DNA of 42,250 nucleotides from assembly GCA_964582065.1 (NCBI GenBank), contig CAZOQG010000003.1:1-42250 (forward strand), read 5' to 3'. The position numbers and the translations under genes were made by a program. Source of the DNA: JACNFS01 sp964582065. GTDB lineage: Bacteria; Chloroflexota; Dehalococcoidia; GIF9; UBA5629. How positions within the stretch are numbered: position 1 is the stretch's first letter; every line of letters starts with the position of its first letter. Below are positions 24,363-33,184 of the stretch, in pieces. Under the pieces are notes generated by a model. It was not told where the DNA came from and made no database searches. It saw only the letters and a list, made by a program, of their open reading frames with translations.

Positions 24363-25157
24363 ATGCTCAGGCAGAGACTATTCACTGCTATCATCGGCCT
24401 ACCGCTCCTCATTGCCGCAATCTGGTTTGGCGAACCTTGGTTTACGTTCCTGATAGCTGCTGCAGCCATAGTTGGTAGCCTCGAGTTCTACCGAATGGCC
24501 AGCCAGTCTAGAATACAGCCACTTACCTATTTGGGCGCAGCTTGGGTATTATTACTTGTCCTCAGCCCCCACTGTCCATACGCTGGCACGACGCCTTTCC
24601 TCATCACTTCAGCCATAGTCATCTCTCTAATCTGGCTGCTATTTAGGTCTCCAAGAGAACAGGCTTTCAACAACTGGGCGTGGACGATAGCAGGAATCCT
24701 CTATGTTGGCTGGATGCTTAGCTACTGGGTTGACCTCAGGAACCTGGAAGCTGGCAAGGCGTGGGTGTTCTGGGCTATAATCACTACTTTGGCCAGTGAT
24801 ACCTGTGCCTTTTTTGTCGGCAGAGCTTGGGGTAAACACCCCCTGGCTCCAGCCTTAAGTCCCGGCAAGACCTGGGAGGGAGCCATAGGTGGGCTACTGG
24901 CTAGCGTCATAGTCTCTCCAATTCTCGGTATGATCTTGTCACTGCCGTTCAATTACTGGCAGGCGGCGCTTCTGGGGGGTGTCATCAGCATATTCGCTCA
25001 GCTCGGCGATTTAGTTGAGTCATTACTTAAGCGTAACACAGGCGCCAAGGACTCAGGGAGCTTACTACCCGGACATGGAGGTATCCTCGACCGTATTGAC
25101 AGCCACATACTCACCGGGGCTATAGCATACTACTGTGCAGAATTCGCTGCATTATGA
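24363..25157 (+). CDS. cdsA: Phosphatidate cytidylyltransferase (CDP-diacylglycerol synthase)
   Basis: A 264-residue integral membrane enzyme with about seven to eight hydrophobic helices. The family signature near the C-terminus is present (KDSGSLLPGHGGILDRIDSH), as is the preceding SPGKTWEGAIGGLLASV. It makes CDP-diacylglycerol from phosphatidate and CTP for phospholipid synthesis. ATG 24363 lies behind GAGGAACAAGC. Its stop overlaps the dxr ATG by four bases (ATGA). This cdsA-dxr-rseP order is widely conserved. Confidence 0.95.
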   Translation: MLRQRLFTAIIGLPLLIAAIWFGEPWFTFLIAAAAIVGSLEFYRMASQSRIQPLTYLGAAWVLLLVLSPHCPYAGTTPFLITSAIVISLIWLLFRSPREQAFNNWAWTIAGILYVGWMLSYWVDLRNLEAGKAWVFWAIITTLASDTCAFFVGRAWGKHPLAPALSPGKTWEGAIGGLLASVIVSPILGMILSLPFNYWQAALLGGVISIFAQLGDLVESLLKRNTGAKDSGSLLPGHGGILDRIDSHILTGAIAYYCAEFAAL

Positions 25158-26293
25158 GCAACACCGTGAAAAGATTGGCTATCCTAGGTTCGACGGGCTC
25201 AATAGGGCAGCAGACTCTCGATATAGTGAGAACCTTCCCCAACAAATTCAGGGTCATAGGACTGGCTGGGAGGGAAAACAGCGGTCTACTAGTTAAACAA
25301 GTCAGTGAATTCCAGCCCCAACTGGTCTATTCAGCACTTAAGCTTGACCTACCCGGTAAGGCAGAGTTTTCATCAATGGAAGAGATAGCCAGCCACCCTG
25401 ATGTCGACCTTGTCGTCATAGCCACCACAGGCAAAACGGGACTGACCCCGGCTCTAGCAAGTATAAGAGCCAGCAAGAAGATAGCCCTTGCCAACAAAGA
25501 GATACTGGTCATGGCAGGCGAAATCATCACCGCAGAAGCCAAACAACACCGAGCACAGATACTACCTATCGATAGTGAGCATAGCGCCATATGGCAGTGC
25601 CTCCGTGGAGAGAAAGGCGAGGTGGCTCGACTCATCCTGACAGCCTCAGGGGGGCCCTTCTACCGCTACTCTCCGTCGCAATTGGCCAAGGTCACCATTG
25701 AAGAAGCTCTCCAGCACCCTACCTGGAAAATGGGAAGGAAAGTCACTATTGATTCGGCAACCCTTATGAACAAGGGGCTGGAAGCAATCGAAGCTCACTG
25801 GCTTTTTTCCATCCCCTTCAGCAAAATCGAAATTGTCATCCACCCACAGAGTATTGTTCATTCTCTAGTAGAATTCATGGATGGCTCGCTAAAAGCGCAA
25901 CTCAGCTTCCCCGATATGCATCTGCCCATACAATATGCGTTGTCCTATCCCAGACGGCTGCCTAACTCTGAGTTGCCACGCCTTGACTTAGTCCAAGTGA
26001 AGACACTAAACTTTGAGCCGGTGACTTATCACAATTTCCCTTGCCTAAGACTAGCTCTCGAGGCCGCTAAAAATGGGGGGACTTACCCCGCCGTCCTCTG
26101 TGCCGCCGATGAAATAGCTACCCATCTCTTTCTGGCCGGGCAGACGAGTTTTCCTGGCATCCCTGAAATAGTAGCCAGGACTATCGACCTACACCGAGGC
26201 ATTGCCAACCCTACTCTGGACGAGATTCTAGCCGCTGATACCTGGGCCAGAGAAACTGCGCTCAATGTTGCCACAAAGGAAAGCCTATGTTAG
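25154..26293 (+). CDS. dxr: 1-deoxy-D-xylulose 5-phosphate reductoisomerase
   Basis: 379 residues. The N-terminal NADPH-binding motif is GSTGSIGQQTLDIV (9-22). The metal/substrate region has ALANKE, PIDSEHSAIWQ, LTASGGPF, and HPTWKMGRKVTIDSATLMNKGLE, all hallmarks of Dxr. It converts DXP to MEP, the committed step of the non-mevalonate isoprenoid pathway. ispG, the sixth step of the same pathway, lies two genes downstream. It overlaps cdsA at the start and rseP at the end, so the four genes form one operon. Confidence 0.97.
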   Translation: MSNTVKRLAILGSTGSIGQQTLDIVRTFPNKFRVIGLAGRENSGLLVKQVSEFQPQLVYSALKLDLPGKAEFSSMEEIASHPDVDLVVIATTGKTGLTPALASIRASKKIALANKEILVMAGEIITAEAKQHRAQILPIDSEHSAIWQCLRGEKGEVARLILTASGGPFYRYSPSQLAKVTIEEALQHPTWKMGRKVTIDSATLMNKGLEAIEAHWLFSIPFSKIEIVIHPQSIVHSLVEFMDGSLKAQLSFPDMHLPIQYALSYPRRLPNSELPRLDLVQVKTLNFEPVTYHNFPCLRLALEAAKNGGTYPAVLCAADEIATHLFLAGQTSFPGIPEIVARTIDLHRGIANPTLDEILAADTWARETALNVATKESLC

Positions 26294-27357
26294 AAACAAT
26301 AGCACTGACAGCGGCCAGCTTTGTCGGTGTATTACTAGTACTTGTCTTTGCCCATGAACTTGGGCATTTCGTCACAGCCAAGCTTTCGGGAGTAAAAGTA
26401 GAGGAGTTTGGCATTGGTTTTCCCCCTCGGCTCCTGAGTTTCAAGCGGGGCGAGACAGTATACTCGCTAAACGCTATACTGCTCGGCGGTTTCACCAAGC
26501 TGCTAGGAGAGGAAGACCCAACATTTCCGGGCAGCCTAGCTAGCAAAAGCATCGCCACCAGATTTTTGGTCCTTGGCGCCGGTTCAATGATGAATATCTT
26601 GCTTCCCATATTGCTTTTCTCAATCGCCTTTATGGTGCCTCACGACATGCTACTAGAAAAAGTGGTGGTCGAGGAAGTAGCCCCAAGCTCGCCGGCTCAA
26701 AGCGCTGGGATTGAACCCGGGGACACGATACTAGAAATAAACGGCCGCACAATTGAGAACCGTGGTACTGTCGGCTACCTCATCCAGCTGAATCTTGGCT
26801 CAGAAGTAAACATCTTGTTTCAGAAGCCTGACCTCAGCCAAAATGAAGTCAATGTGAAGCCAAGGTGGAATCCACCGCAGGGGCAAGGGGCCATCGGCGT
26901 CACCATTACCGGGGCAGACAGCACTGTAGTCCGCGAGTCCTATCCTATTTGGAAAGCAGTCCCCTCTAGCGTAACTCACTGCTGGGAGATCCTTATCCTG
27001 TTTCGAAATGAAGTAGCAAGCTGGTTCATCAGAGGAACAGCACCTGAACTAGCCGGCCCGATAGGCATTGCCAAACTGACCGGCCAGATGGCCAAAGCTG
27101 GTCTAAGTCCGTTGCTTGAATTCGCTGCTCTAATCAGTATCAATTTGGCCATAATCAACCTATTTCCTTTCCCAGGTCTAGATGGAGGCAGGCTTGTCTT
27201 TGTAGCTTTGGAATGGGTTCGGCGGGGCAAGAGGATATCTGCCAAAAAAGAGGGACTTGTCCACCTTGTTGGCCTGATAGTATTGCTAGTGCTGATTGCC
27301 GCTATAAGCTATTATGACATTACACGTATTATCCAAGGGGAGAGCCTGCTGCCTTGA
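26287..27357 (+). CDS. rseP: RseP-type membrane zinc metalloprotease (site-2 protease)
   Basis: 356 residues. HELGH (23-27) binds zinc, and the second site is NLFPFPGLDGGR (291-302). A single PDZ domain occupies about 125-195 (SPAQSAGIEPGDTILEINGR). Hydrophobic segments at about 5-24, 96-118, 280-296 and 325-343 give a four-helix layout. E. coli RseP has two PDZ domains; one is usual in Gram-positive RasP and Chloroflexota forms. It cleaves transmembrane regulators such as anti-sigma factors; none is encoded nearby. The ATG lies seven bases inside the end of dxr. Confidence 0.93.
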   Translation: MLETIALTAASFVGVLLVLVFAHELGHFVTAKLSGVKVEEFGIGFPPRLLSFKRGETVYSLNAILLGGFTKLLGEEDPTFPGSLASKSIATRFLVLGAGSMMNILLPILLFSIAFMVPHDMLLEKVVVEEVAPSSPAQSAGIEPGDTILEINGRTIENRGTVGYLIQLNLGSEVNILFQKPDLSQNEVNVKPRWNPPQGQGAIGVTITGADSTVVRESYPIWKAVPSSVTHCWEILILFRNEVASWFIRGTAPELAGPIGIAKLTGQMAKAGLSPLLEFAALISINLAIINLFPFPGLDGGRLVFVALEWVRRGKRISAKKEGLVHLVGLIVLLVLIAAISYYDITRIIQGESLLP

Positions 27358-28412
27358 TAGTTCGTCGCTCATCTAAGCCTATCAGAGTTGGCACAATAAC
27401 CGTGGGGGGTGATGCTCCCATTGTAATTCAGTCTATGACCAAAACCGATACCAGGAACGTACCAGCTACCGTAGCTCAGATTAAGGAGCTCGCTGATTGC
27501 GGTTGTGAGATAGTCAGAGTAGCCGTGCCCGATGCGCAAGCTGCGCAGGCTATTTCAACCATTAAGCAAAATACTTCCATTCCCATCATTGCCGACATTC
27601 ATTTCGATTATCGGCTTGCCCTGGCGGCAATGGCAGCCGGCGCTGATGGGCTTCGCCTGAACCCTGGGAATATTCGTGACCCAGAGCAAATTGCCAAAGT
27701 AGTCCAGGCGGCTAAGGAAAGGCAGACACCCATTCGTATCGGCATCAACGCTGGAAGCCTACCACCCGCCTCAAGACAACACTCATCTATACCTGAGCAC
27801 ATGGTCAGCGCAGCGCTGGAGCAAATCAACCTACTGGAAAGCCTGGATTTTGATTTGATTAAGGTTTCCCTTAAAGCCTTCGACGTGCTTACCACAATCG
27901 AGGCCTACAGAACAATATCCCCAAGAATATCCTACCCTTTGCATCTAGGTATAACCGAGGCAGGTCTTCCTCGAGCAGGTGCTGTTCGCAGCGCAGTCGG
28001 CATTGGTATACTTCTTCACGAGGGTATCGGCGACACTATCCGTGTCTCCCTTAGCGCCCATCCTTGCGAGGAGGTAAATGCCGCTCATGAGATTCTAAGA
28101 AGCCTCGACCTCCGCCAACACGGCCCTACCTTGATAAGTTGCCCTGGCTGCGGTCGGGCTGAGGTGGATATCATTGGTTTGGCTGAGTCCGTAGACAGAA
28201 GGCTAAGCGAGATAAGTAAACCCATCAAGGTTGCCGTCATGGGCTGTGTTGTCAACGGTCCAGGTGAGGCAAAAGACGCCGATGTCGGCATTGCCTGCGG
28301 CAAAGGCAAAGGTGCCATCTTCAGAAAAGGCAAAGCGGTAAGCACTGTAGACGAGACACGATTCCTGCAAGCCTTAATGGCGGAGGTGGAAAATCTTTGC
28401 GCACTAGACTGA
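27354..28412 (+). CDS. ispG: 4-hydroxy-3-methylbut-2-en-1-yl diphosphate synthase
   Basis: 352 residues from a TTG start that overlaps the rseP stop (TTGA). The family start reads RSSKPIRVGTITVGGDAPI, and QSMTKTDT follows. The [4Fe-4S] ligands are C263 and C266 (CPGCGRAEVD) and C298 (MGCVVNGPGEA). It reductively opens the MEcPP ring to HMBPP in the MEP pathway. This is the short bacterial form without the plant/Chlamydia insert. It closes the cdsA-dxr-rseP-ispG operon. Confidence 0.96.
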   Translation: MIVRRSSKPIRVGTITVGGDAPIVIQSMTKTDTRNVPATVAQIKELADCGCEIVRVAVPDAQAAQAISTIKQNTSIPIIADIHFDYRLALAAMAAGADGLRLNPGNIRDPEQIAKVVQAAKERQTPIRIGINAGSLPPASRQHSSIPEHMVSAALEQINLLESLDFDLIKVSLKAFDVLTTIEAYRTISPRISYPLHLGITEAGLPRAGAVRSAVGIGILLHEGIGDTIRVSLSAHPCEEVNAAHEILRSLDLRQHGPTLISCPGCGRAEVDIIGLAESVDRRLSEISKPIKVAVMGCVVNGPGEAKDADVGIACGKGKGAIFRKGKAVSTVDETRFLQALMAEVENLCALD

Positions 28413-28551
28413 GTTACTTCGACATGATTTGATGTTGCAGGGTTCTCAGACTAATTCGCCCGCTCATAGGGGAGAAAGCGGGTAGCGACGCAAGCTATGG
28501 TTTTTCAGAATCGAGGAGTCTCAAGGAGGCCAGATTGATAAGGAGAACAAA

Positions 28552-28833
28552 ATGGAATATCCGATAACCATCGGTTTCCGTCATCAAGAAGGACTCTCAC
28601 GGCTGACTACTTTTTTCAGACTGCCTATGGTTGTGCCCCACTGGATTGTCCTGTGGGGTATCGGCATAGCCGTCAGCGTTGTCAGGTTTATTGCCTGGTG
28701 GGCTATTTTGTTCACTGGCAAATATCCTGAATGGGCTTTCAATTTCGTCGCCGGTTACGTTCGCTGGTACACTAGAGTAATGGCTTATTACTGTCTGCTA
28801 ACTGACAGATACCCGCCCTTCAGCATAGAATAG
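28552..28833 (+). CDS. DUF4389 small membrane protein
   Basis: 93 residues. The N-terminal YPITIGFRHQEGLSRLTTFFRLPMVVPH, a central hydrophobic region of one to two helices (about 28-60), an aromatic-rich GYVRWYTRVMAYYCLLTDRYPPF and a short acidic end match my memory of DUF4389. The role is unknown. In actinobacteria similar domains occur in longer membrane proteins. AAGGAG lies eight bases before the ATG. It stands alone between ispG and proS on the same strand, 139 bases after ispG. Confidence 0.75.
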   Translation: MEYPITIGFRHQEGLSRLTTFFRLPMVVPHWIVLWGIGIAVSVVRFIAWWAILFTGKYPEWAFNFVAGYVRWYTRVMAYYCLLTDRYPPFSIE

Positions 28834-28892
28834 TCATCTGGCAACAGCCTTCTCAACAGCGAATTGAGAATTCTATTTAGAGGCCAACGAAT

Positions 28893-30602
28893 ATGCGCCT
28901 TTCAAGGCTTTTTGGCAAGACATTAAAAGAGACACCGGCAGAAGCTGACACCCTGAGTCATCAACTGTTGCTTAGGGCCGGAATGATTCAGCAGGTAGCC
29001 GCCGGTATCTATTCCTATCTACCTCTAGGCTGGCGAGTGCTCAGGAAAATTGAGCACATAATCCGGGAGGAAATGGACAAAGCTGGTGGGCAAGAGCTAA
29101 TGCTACCTGCGCTTCAGCCCTTTGAACTTTGGGAACAATCAGGTAGATACCCTTCCTTCGGCAAGACTCTTTTCACCGTTATTGACCGCAAGGAACACAG
29201 GTTAGCCTTGGGCCCCACCCACGAAGAGGTTATCACCGAGCTTGTCCGCCGCTATGTGCAGAGCTACCGCGACCTGCCCCTTCTCCTTTACCAGATACAG
29301 AACAAGTTCCGCGATGAACCCCGTCCCCGAGGCGGCCTATTACGTGTCCGCGAGTTCATTATGAAAGACCTTTACAGTTTTGATGTTGATGAGGCAGGCT
29401 TAGACAACAGCTACCAAGAAATGATTCAAGCCTACAAGAACATCTATTCTCGCTGCGGCTTACCGGCAGTGGTTGTAGAAGCTGACAGCGGCGCCATAGG
29501 CGGCAAAGAGTCTCAGGAGTTTATGCTAATCGCTGATAGTGGTGAAGATGAAATTATGTATTGCTCCAGTTGCGGTTATGCTGCCAACACAGAAAAAGCC
29601 CAATTCGCCAAGCCAAAGCTGGAAATCAAATCTCCTTTGCCCATGGAAGAGATATCAACCCCAAACATCAAAACAATCGAGGAAGTGGCCGATTTTGTCG
29701 GTGTGCCCACAAGCCATACCCTGAAGGCGGTCTTTTATTCAGCCGATGGCGAGCTTGTTTTTGTGGTCACTAGAGGAGACCTGGAGGTTAACGAGACAAA
29801 ATTCAGAAACTTGCTAAAATGCTCGGAGTTGCGTCTGGCCACAGAAACCGAAGTGAAGGCAGCCGGGTTAGTGGCCGGCTCAGCCTCACCGATAGGCATA
29901 GAGGGAATCAAGATTGTAGCCGACGACTCGATAACCTTGGGTTCCAATTTCATTGCCGGAGCCAACAAGGTGGACACTCACCTCAAGAATGTGAACTACC
30001 CCCGCGATTTCGAGGTTGACACTATTGCCGACATCGCTGTAGCACGTTCAGGTGATAGCTGCCCTAAATGCGAAGGCAAACTCCTTTCCACGCAGGGCAT
30101 TGAGGTTGGTCATGTCTTCAAGCTAGGCACCTTCCTCAGTGAGAAGCTAGGTGCTTTTTTCCTCGACCGAAATGGCGTATTATGCCCAATCATTATGGGC
30201 TGCTACGGCATTGGACTGGGAAGACTATTGGCAGCCGCAATAGAACAGAATCACGATGACAAAGGTATTATCTGGCCGCTAGCTATCGCCCCCTACCACA
30301 TCCACTTATGCCCTCTCCACCTAGGAGATTCTGAGATTTCCCAAACAGCTGAAAAACTATACGAGGACCTAACCAGGAAAAACTTGGAGACGCTTTTCGA
30401 TGACCGCGACGAATCCCCAGGATTTAAATTCAATGACGCCGATCTTCTGGGAATACCTCTCCGTTTAACTTTGAGCCCACGCACCTTGCAGAGTCAGAGT
30501 GTAGAGGTAAAATGGCGCAAGGAGAAGCAAGCTCAACTTCTACCCCTGGAAGGAATAACTGTCAGAATAAAGGAATTGCTACAAGAACCTGACCGAAGCT
30601 AG
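28893..30602 (+). CDS. proS: Prolyl-tRNA synthetase, bacterial type with editing insertion
   Basis: A 569-residue class II synthetase. Motif 1 region (PLGWRVLRKIEHIIREEM), motif 2 (QIQNKFRDEPRPRGGLLRVREFIMKD) and motif 3 near residue 430 (GCYGIGLGRLLAAAIEQ) are visible. Between motifs 2 and 3, about 225-385, lies the INS/YbaK-like editing domain that clears Ala-tRNAPro. A short anticodon-binding domain ends the protein. A CXXC pair (SSCGYA, CPKCEGK) flanks the insertion. The ATG lies behind AGAGG. It is 59 bases after the DUF4389 gene. Confidence 0.96.
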   Translation: MRLSRLFGKTLKETPAEADTLSHQLLLRAGMIQQVAAGIYSYLPLGWRVLRKIEHIIREEMDKAGGQELMLPALQPFELWEQSGRYPSFGKTLFTVIDRKEHRLALGPTHEEVITELVRRYVQSYRDLPLLLYQIQNKFRDEPRPRGGLLRVREFIMKDLYSFDVDEAGLDNSYQEMIQAYKNIYSRCGLPAVVVEADSGAIGGKESQEFMLIADSGEDEIMYCSSCGYAANTEKAQFAKPKLEIKSPLPMEEISTPNIKTIEEVADFVGVPTSHTLKAVFYSADGELVFVVTRGDLEVNETKFRNLLKCSELRLATETEVKAAGLVAGSASPIGIEGIKIVADDSITLGSNFIAGANKVDTHLKNVNYPRDFEVDTIADIAVARSGDSCPKCEGKLLSTQGIEVGHVFKLGTFLSEKLGAFFLDRNGVLCPIIMGCYGIGLGRLLAAAIEQNHDDKGIIWPLAIAPYHIHLCPLHLGDSEISQTAEKLYEDLTRKNLETLFDDRDESPGFKFNDADLLGIPLRLTLSPRTLQSQSVEVKWRKEKQAQLLPLEGITVRIKELLQEPDRS

Positions 30603-30810
30603 GGCCAGACTAGCTTGACACACTCCTCAGCCCAAGCAGCGGCAAGCACAGGCACAATACAGCCAAACCTTTCGCTTTTCACCTCCTCTAGTGAAGTCCG
30701 CAAGCTTGCCGCGTCTCGTTTTTGTGATGAAAGCACAATACGACCTGTAACTTTGTGCGACTATGGGCCTCAGAAGATACAATCTCATGACTAAAGTACT
30801 AGTCAAACCG

Positions 30811-30824
30811 TGACCAATTGGTCA
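30811..30824. promoter_or_regulatory. Perfect 14-bp palindrome upstream of the archaellin-like gene
   Basis: TGACCAATTGGTCA is its own reverse complement. It lies 78 bases before the archaellin ATG and just upstream of AT-rich TATACT/TATAAA sequences (30847-30864) that could hold a -10 box. GTCATTC is repeated at 30821 and 30835. A dimeric regulator could bind here; no such regulator is seen nearby. The surrounding 299 bases (30603-30901) hold no gene I can support. Confidence 0.4.
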
Positions 30825-30901
30825 TTCCATAAATGTCATTCTGGACTATACTATATGCTATAAACTCTCTCCAAAAGGGGGGTCAATATGGGAGAAGGAA
30901 G

Positions 30902-31516
30902 ATGTTTGACAAATTCATGAGAGCCCTCAGAAGGGGGCATCGAAATGAGAAGGGCATCACCGGCCTGGAGACGGCGATTATCCTGATTGCTTTTGTCACC
31001 GTAGCTGCAGTGTTTGGCTATGCCGTGCTCTCCGCTGGTATCTTCTCGGCTGAGAAGGGTAAAGAGACTGTCTATCTCGGCCTCCAGGAAGCCAAGAGCA
31101 CCATGGAGCTCACGGGAAGCGTTGTCGCTTTCGGCGAGAACGCGACAGATACGGTAAGCTCGATTAAATTCACCGTGCGCAATGCTCTAGGTGGAGAGGC
31201 CATAGACCTGACGATACCGCCCAACAACAAATCCATCCTCACCTACATTGATTCTCAACAGTATCACAACGACGCGAAGTTTGCTTTAACATGGGTAGGC
31301 ATGAGCGACAACGATAGCCTGCTGGAGGTAGGTGAGAAGGCGCAGATCACATTTGACTGCACCGACATTGACATAGCTACGGCAAGCACGCCCCTCCTCC
31401 CAACCCTGGGATGTTACACGAAGTTTACCCTCGAGTTCAAGCCACCTGCCGGGTCCGTAGTTACAGTCGAAAGGATCACGCCTGGCGACATGGATCCGGT
31501 CATGAATCTACACTAA
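30902..31516 (+). CDS. Archaellin-like (archaeal flagellin-type) protein
   Basis: 204 residues from ATG 30902. An in-frame ATG at 30833 adds 23 residues that do not match the family. A class III signal peptide is clear: basic leader (RALRRGHRNEKG), predicted cleavage after Gly18, then ITGLETAIILIAFVTVAAVF with Glu at +5. The segment continues GYAVLSAGIFSAEKGKETVY, which is how archaeal FlaB/ArlB archaellins read, and differs from bacterial Flp or PilA pilins. The rest (about 60-204) is a beta-rich domain (SVVAFGENATDTVSSIKFTV, a late ERITPGDMD) like the archaellin outer domain. It would be cleaved by a PilD/FlaK-type peptidase and assembled into an extracellular filament. No ArlHIJ assembly genes lie in the window. 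Archaella have been reported in some Chloroflexota. Confidence 0.85.
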   Translation: MFDKFMRALRRGHRNEKGITGLETAIILIAFVTVAAVFGYAVLSAGIFSAEKGKETVYLGLQEAKSTMELTGSVVAFGENATDTVSSIKFTVRNALGGEAIDLTIPPNNKSILTYIDSQQYHNDAKFALTWVGMSDNDSLLEVGEKAQITFDCTDIDIATASTPLLPTLGCYTKFTLEFKPPAGSVVTVERITPGDMDPVMNLH

Positions 31517-31715
31517 TGCTACCGGCAGCCCGGCTTTTGTTCGTAGACTAGTCGTTAGGTAGCCGCTCATTGTTGCCAGAGGGTCAGTAGGCTGATTAAA
31601 GAACAAAGTGACCGAACACGCCCACTCAGGGCAAACTCCGTGAACGCACAGGGGCAGTGACCGATTCTTTAGCGAGATTACCCTGGGTTGGACAACCAAA
31701 TGTAGCCAGCCCTCG

Positions 31716-33119
31716 CTAAGCAGCCCTTTCTTGTATCATTTTATACTTGTAGACAACAGACAGTGCTCTGATAGCTCTTGTCACCGACGGGTATACAGGT
31801 ACACCGTTCAACTCCAACTCTTCGACTACTGCATGCAGTGAATCGGTCATCGCATGCGGCCACACAACAACCGGTTTGCCTTTTTCTTTTCCCAACAAGA
31901 AAGGCCTGAGAGCCTTGTCTGTGCCAAGCGAAGGGAAAAACGGCGGCAACCCGACTATCAGGCAATCCACGTTCTCATCGCCGACCATAGACTCCAAGAA
32001 GACGCTGTAGACCTCATCGGTCGGGTGAAACTGAGTGCAAACCCCTATGTCAAAGGGATTCAACGGAATCTCCCAGGGGGGAAAGAAAGGCTTGAGCTTG
32101 CCAAAGGTTCGCCCGTTCGGCCTTGCCATTGAGAAACCGTTTTGCTCGCATGTATCCGTAGCTATTACGCCTTCCCCCCCAGCCAAACTGGCGACGACTA
32201 TCCTGTTGCCACTTGGTGGAGTCAAAAGCCCGAAGGCTTTGGCAAAATCAAAGAAATCATCCAGCGTCTGCGCCCCAACGACCCGTGACTGTCTCAATAC
32301 AGCGTCAAACACAACATTGCTCTCTTTCGCCATAGAACCTGTGTGTGAAGCAGCAGCCTTAGCCCCGGCAGTGCTTCGTCCAGACTTAAGAACCACAATC
32401 GGCTTGGCCTTCGAAGTATTGTCGAGGAGTTGCATGAACTTCTTGCCGCCGCCCTTCAGCGTTTCCAGGTGCATAGCTATAACTTTCGTATCCAGGTCCT
32501 GGGCCAGGTACTCCAAAGCATCAACCTCGTTTATGTCCATCTTGTTACCCAGATCAATAAGCTTACTAATACCAAGGTGAAAATCTGAAAGAATCCAGTT
32601 GAGTTTGGGGTCATATAGACCAGATTGAAAAACGAAGGATACGCCTCCCCGGGTTAGTCTTTCAACCGGCAAAAAACTAACTACAAGATTGTTCGCAGTG
32701 TTGATCGGGCTGAGGGCATTCGGTCCAATCGCCCTAATCCCAGCTTGCTTCAAGAGATGAGCAATTTCATCCTGCACCCTGCGCCCTCGCTCATTGGCCT
32801 CCGAGAAACCTCCGGCTACAAGCACAACCCCTTTGACCCTTTTCTCGGCACATTGCTTAACGATGTCCAGGGTCATGTGGGCAGGGACAGCAGAAACGAC
32901 CAGGTCTATCTCGCTGTCGATATCTTTCAATCTAGCGTAAGCTTTTGTCCCAAGAATCTCATCAGCGTTGGGGTTCACTGGATAGATTTCGCCCCTGAAC
33001 CCCAGTTTGACTAGATTCCTAACCAGGTTATAGTTGAGAGTTAGTGGACTTCTGGAAGCCCCCACTATGGCCACACTGCTGGGATAAAAGAATGAATCCA
33101 GGAAATGCCGTTTTGCCAT
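31716..33119 (-). CDS. CoA-binding protein, NDP-forming acyl-CoA synthetase alpha-type
   Basis: 467 residues. The N-terminal CoA-binding Rossmann domain opens with FFYPSSVAIVGASRSPL (11-27) and includes IYPVNPNADEILG. A succinyl-CoA-ligase-like region follows, with the phosphohistidine loop ASHTGSMA. This matches the alpha part of ADP-forming acetate-CoA ligase, which makes ATP from acyl-CoA, ADP and phosphate, or the reverse. The ATP-grasp beta domain is absent, and no beta gene is adjacent. The nucleotide-loop segment usually S-Q-S-G-A reads FQSGLYDP, a mild departure. It lies 65 bases after pheT on the same strand, so it may be read from the thrS operon. Start at 33119; the ribosome-binding site is weak. 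Confidence 0.82.
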   Translation of the reverse strand: MAKRHFLDSFFYPSSVAIVGASRSPLTLNYNLVRNLVKLGFRGEIYPVNPNADEILGTKAYARLKDIDSEIDLVVSAVPAHMTLDIVKQCAEKRVKGVVLVAGGFSEANERGRRVQDEIAHLLKQAGIRAIGPNALSPINTANNLVVSFLPVERLTRGGVSFVFQSGLYDPKLNWILSDFHLGISKLIDLGNKMDINEVDALEYLAQDLDTKVIAMHLETLKGGGKKFMQLLDNTSKAKPIVVLKSGRSTAGAKAAASHTGSMAKESNVVFDAVLRQSRVVGAQTLDDFFDFAKAFGLLTPPSGNRIVVASLAGGEGVIATDTCEQNGFSMARPNGRTFGKLKPFFPPWEIPLNPFDIGVCTQFHPTDEVYSVFLESMVGDENVDCLIVGLPPFFPSLGTDKALRPFLLGKEKGKPVVVWPHAMTDSLHAVVEELELNGVPVYPSVTRAIRALSVVYKYKMIQERAA

Positions 33120-33184
33120 GAGTATGCCAGCTCTATCTGACTATTTTGTCTTTTTGGGAGCTTTCCAGCAACACCTGAGATACG

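Noticed and set aside
31669..31719. Inverted repeat TTAGCGAG/CTCGCTAA at the end of the CoA-binding gene, as a terminator
   Set aside because: The arms are 35 bases apart and no T-run follows on either strand. One arm overlaps the stop-codon region.
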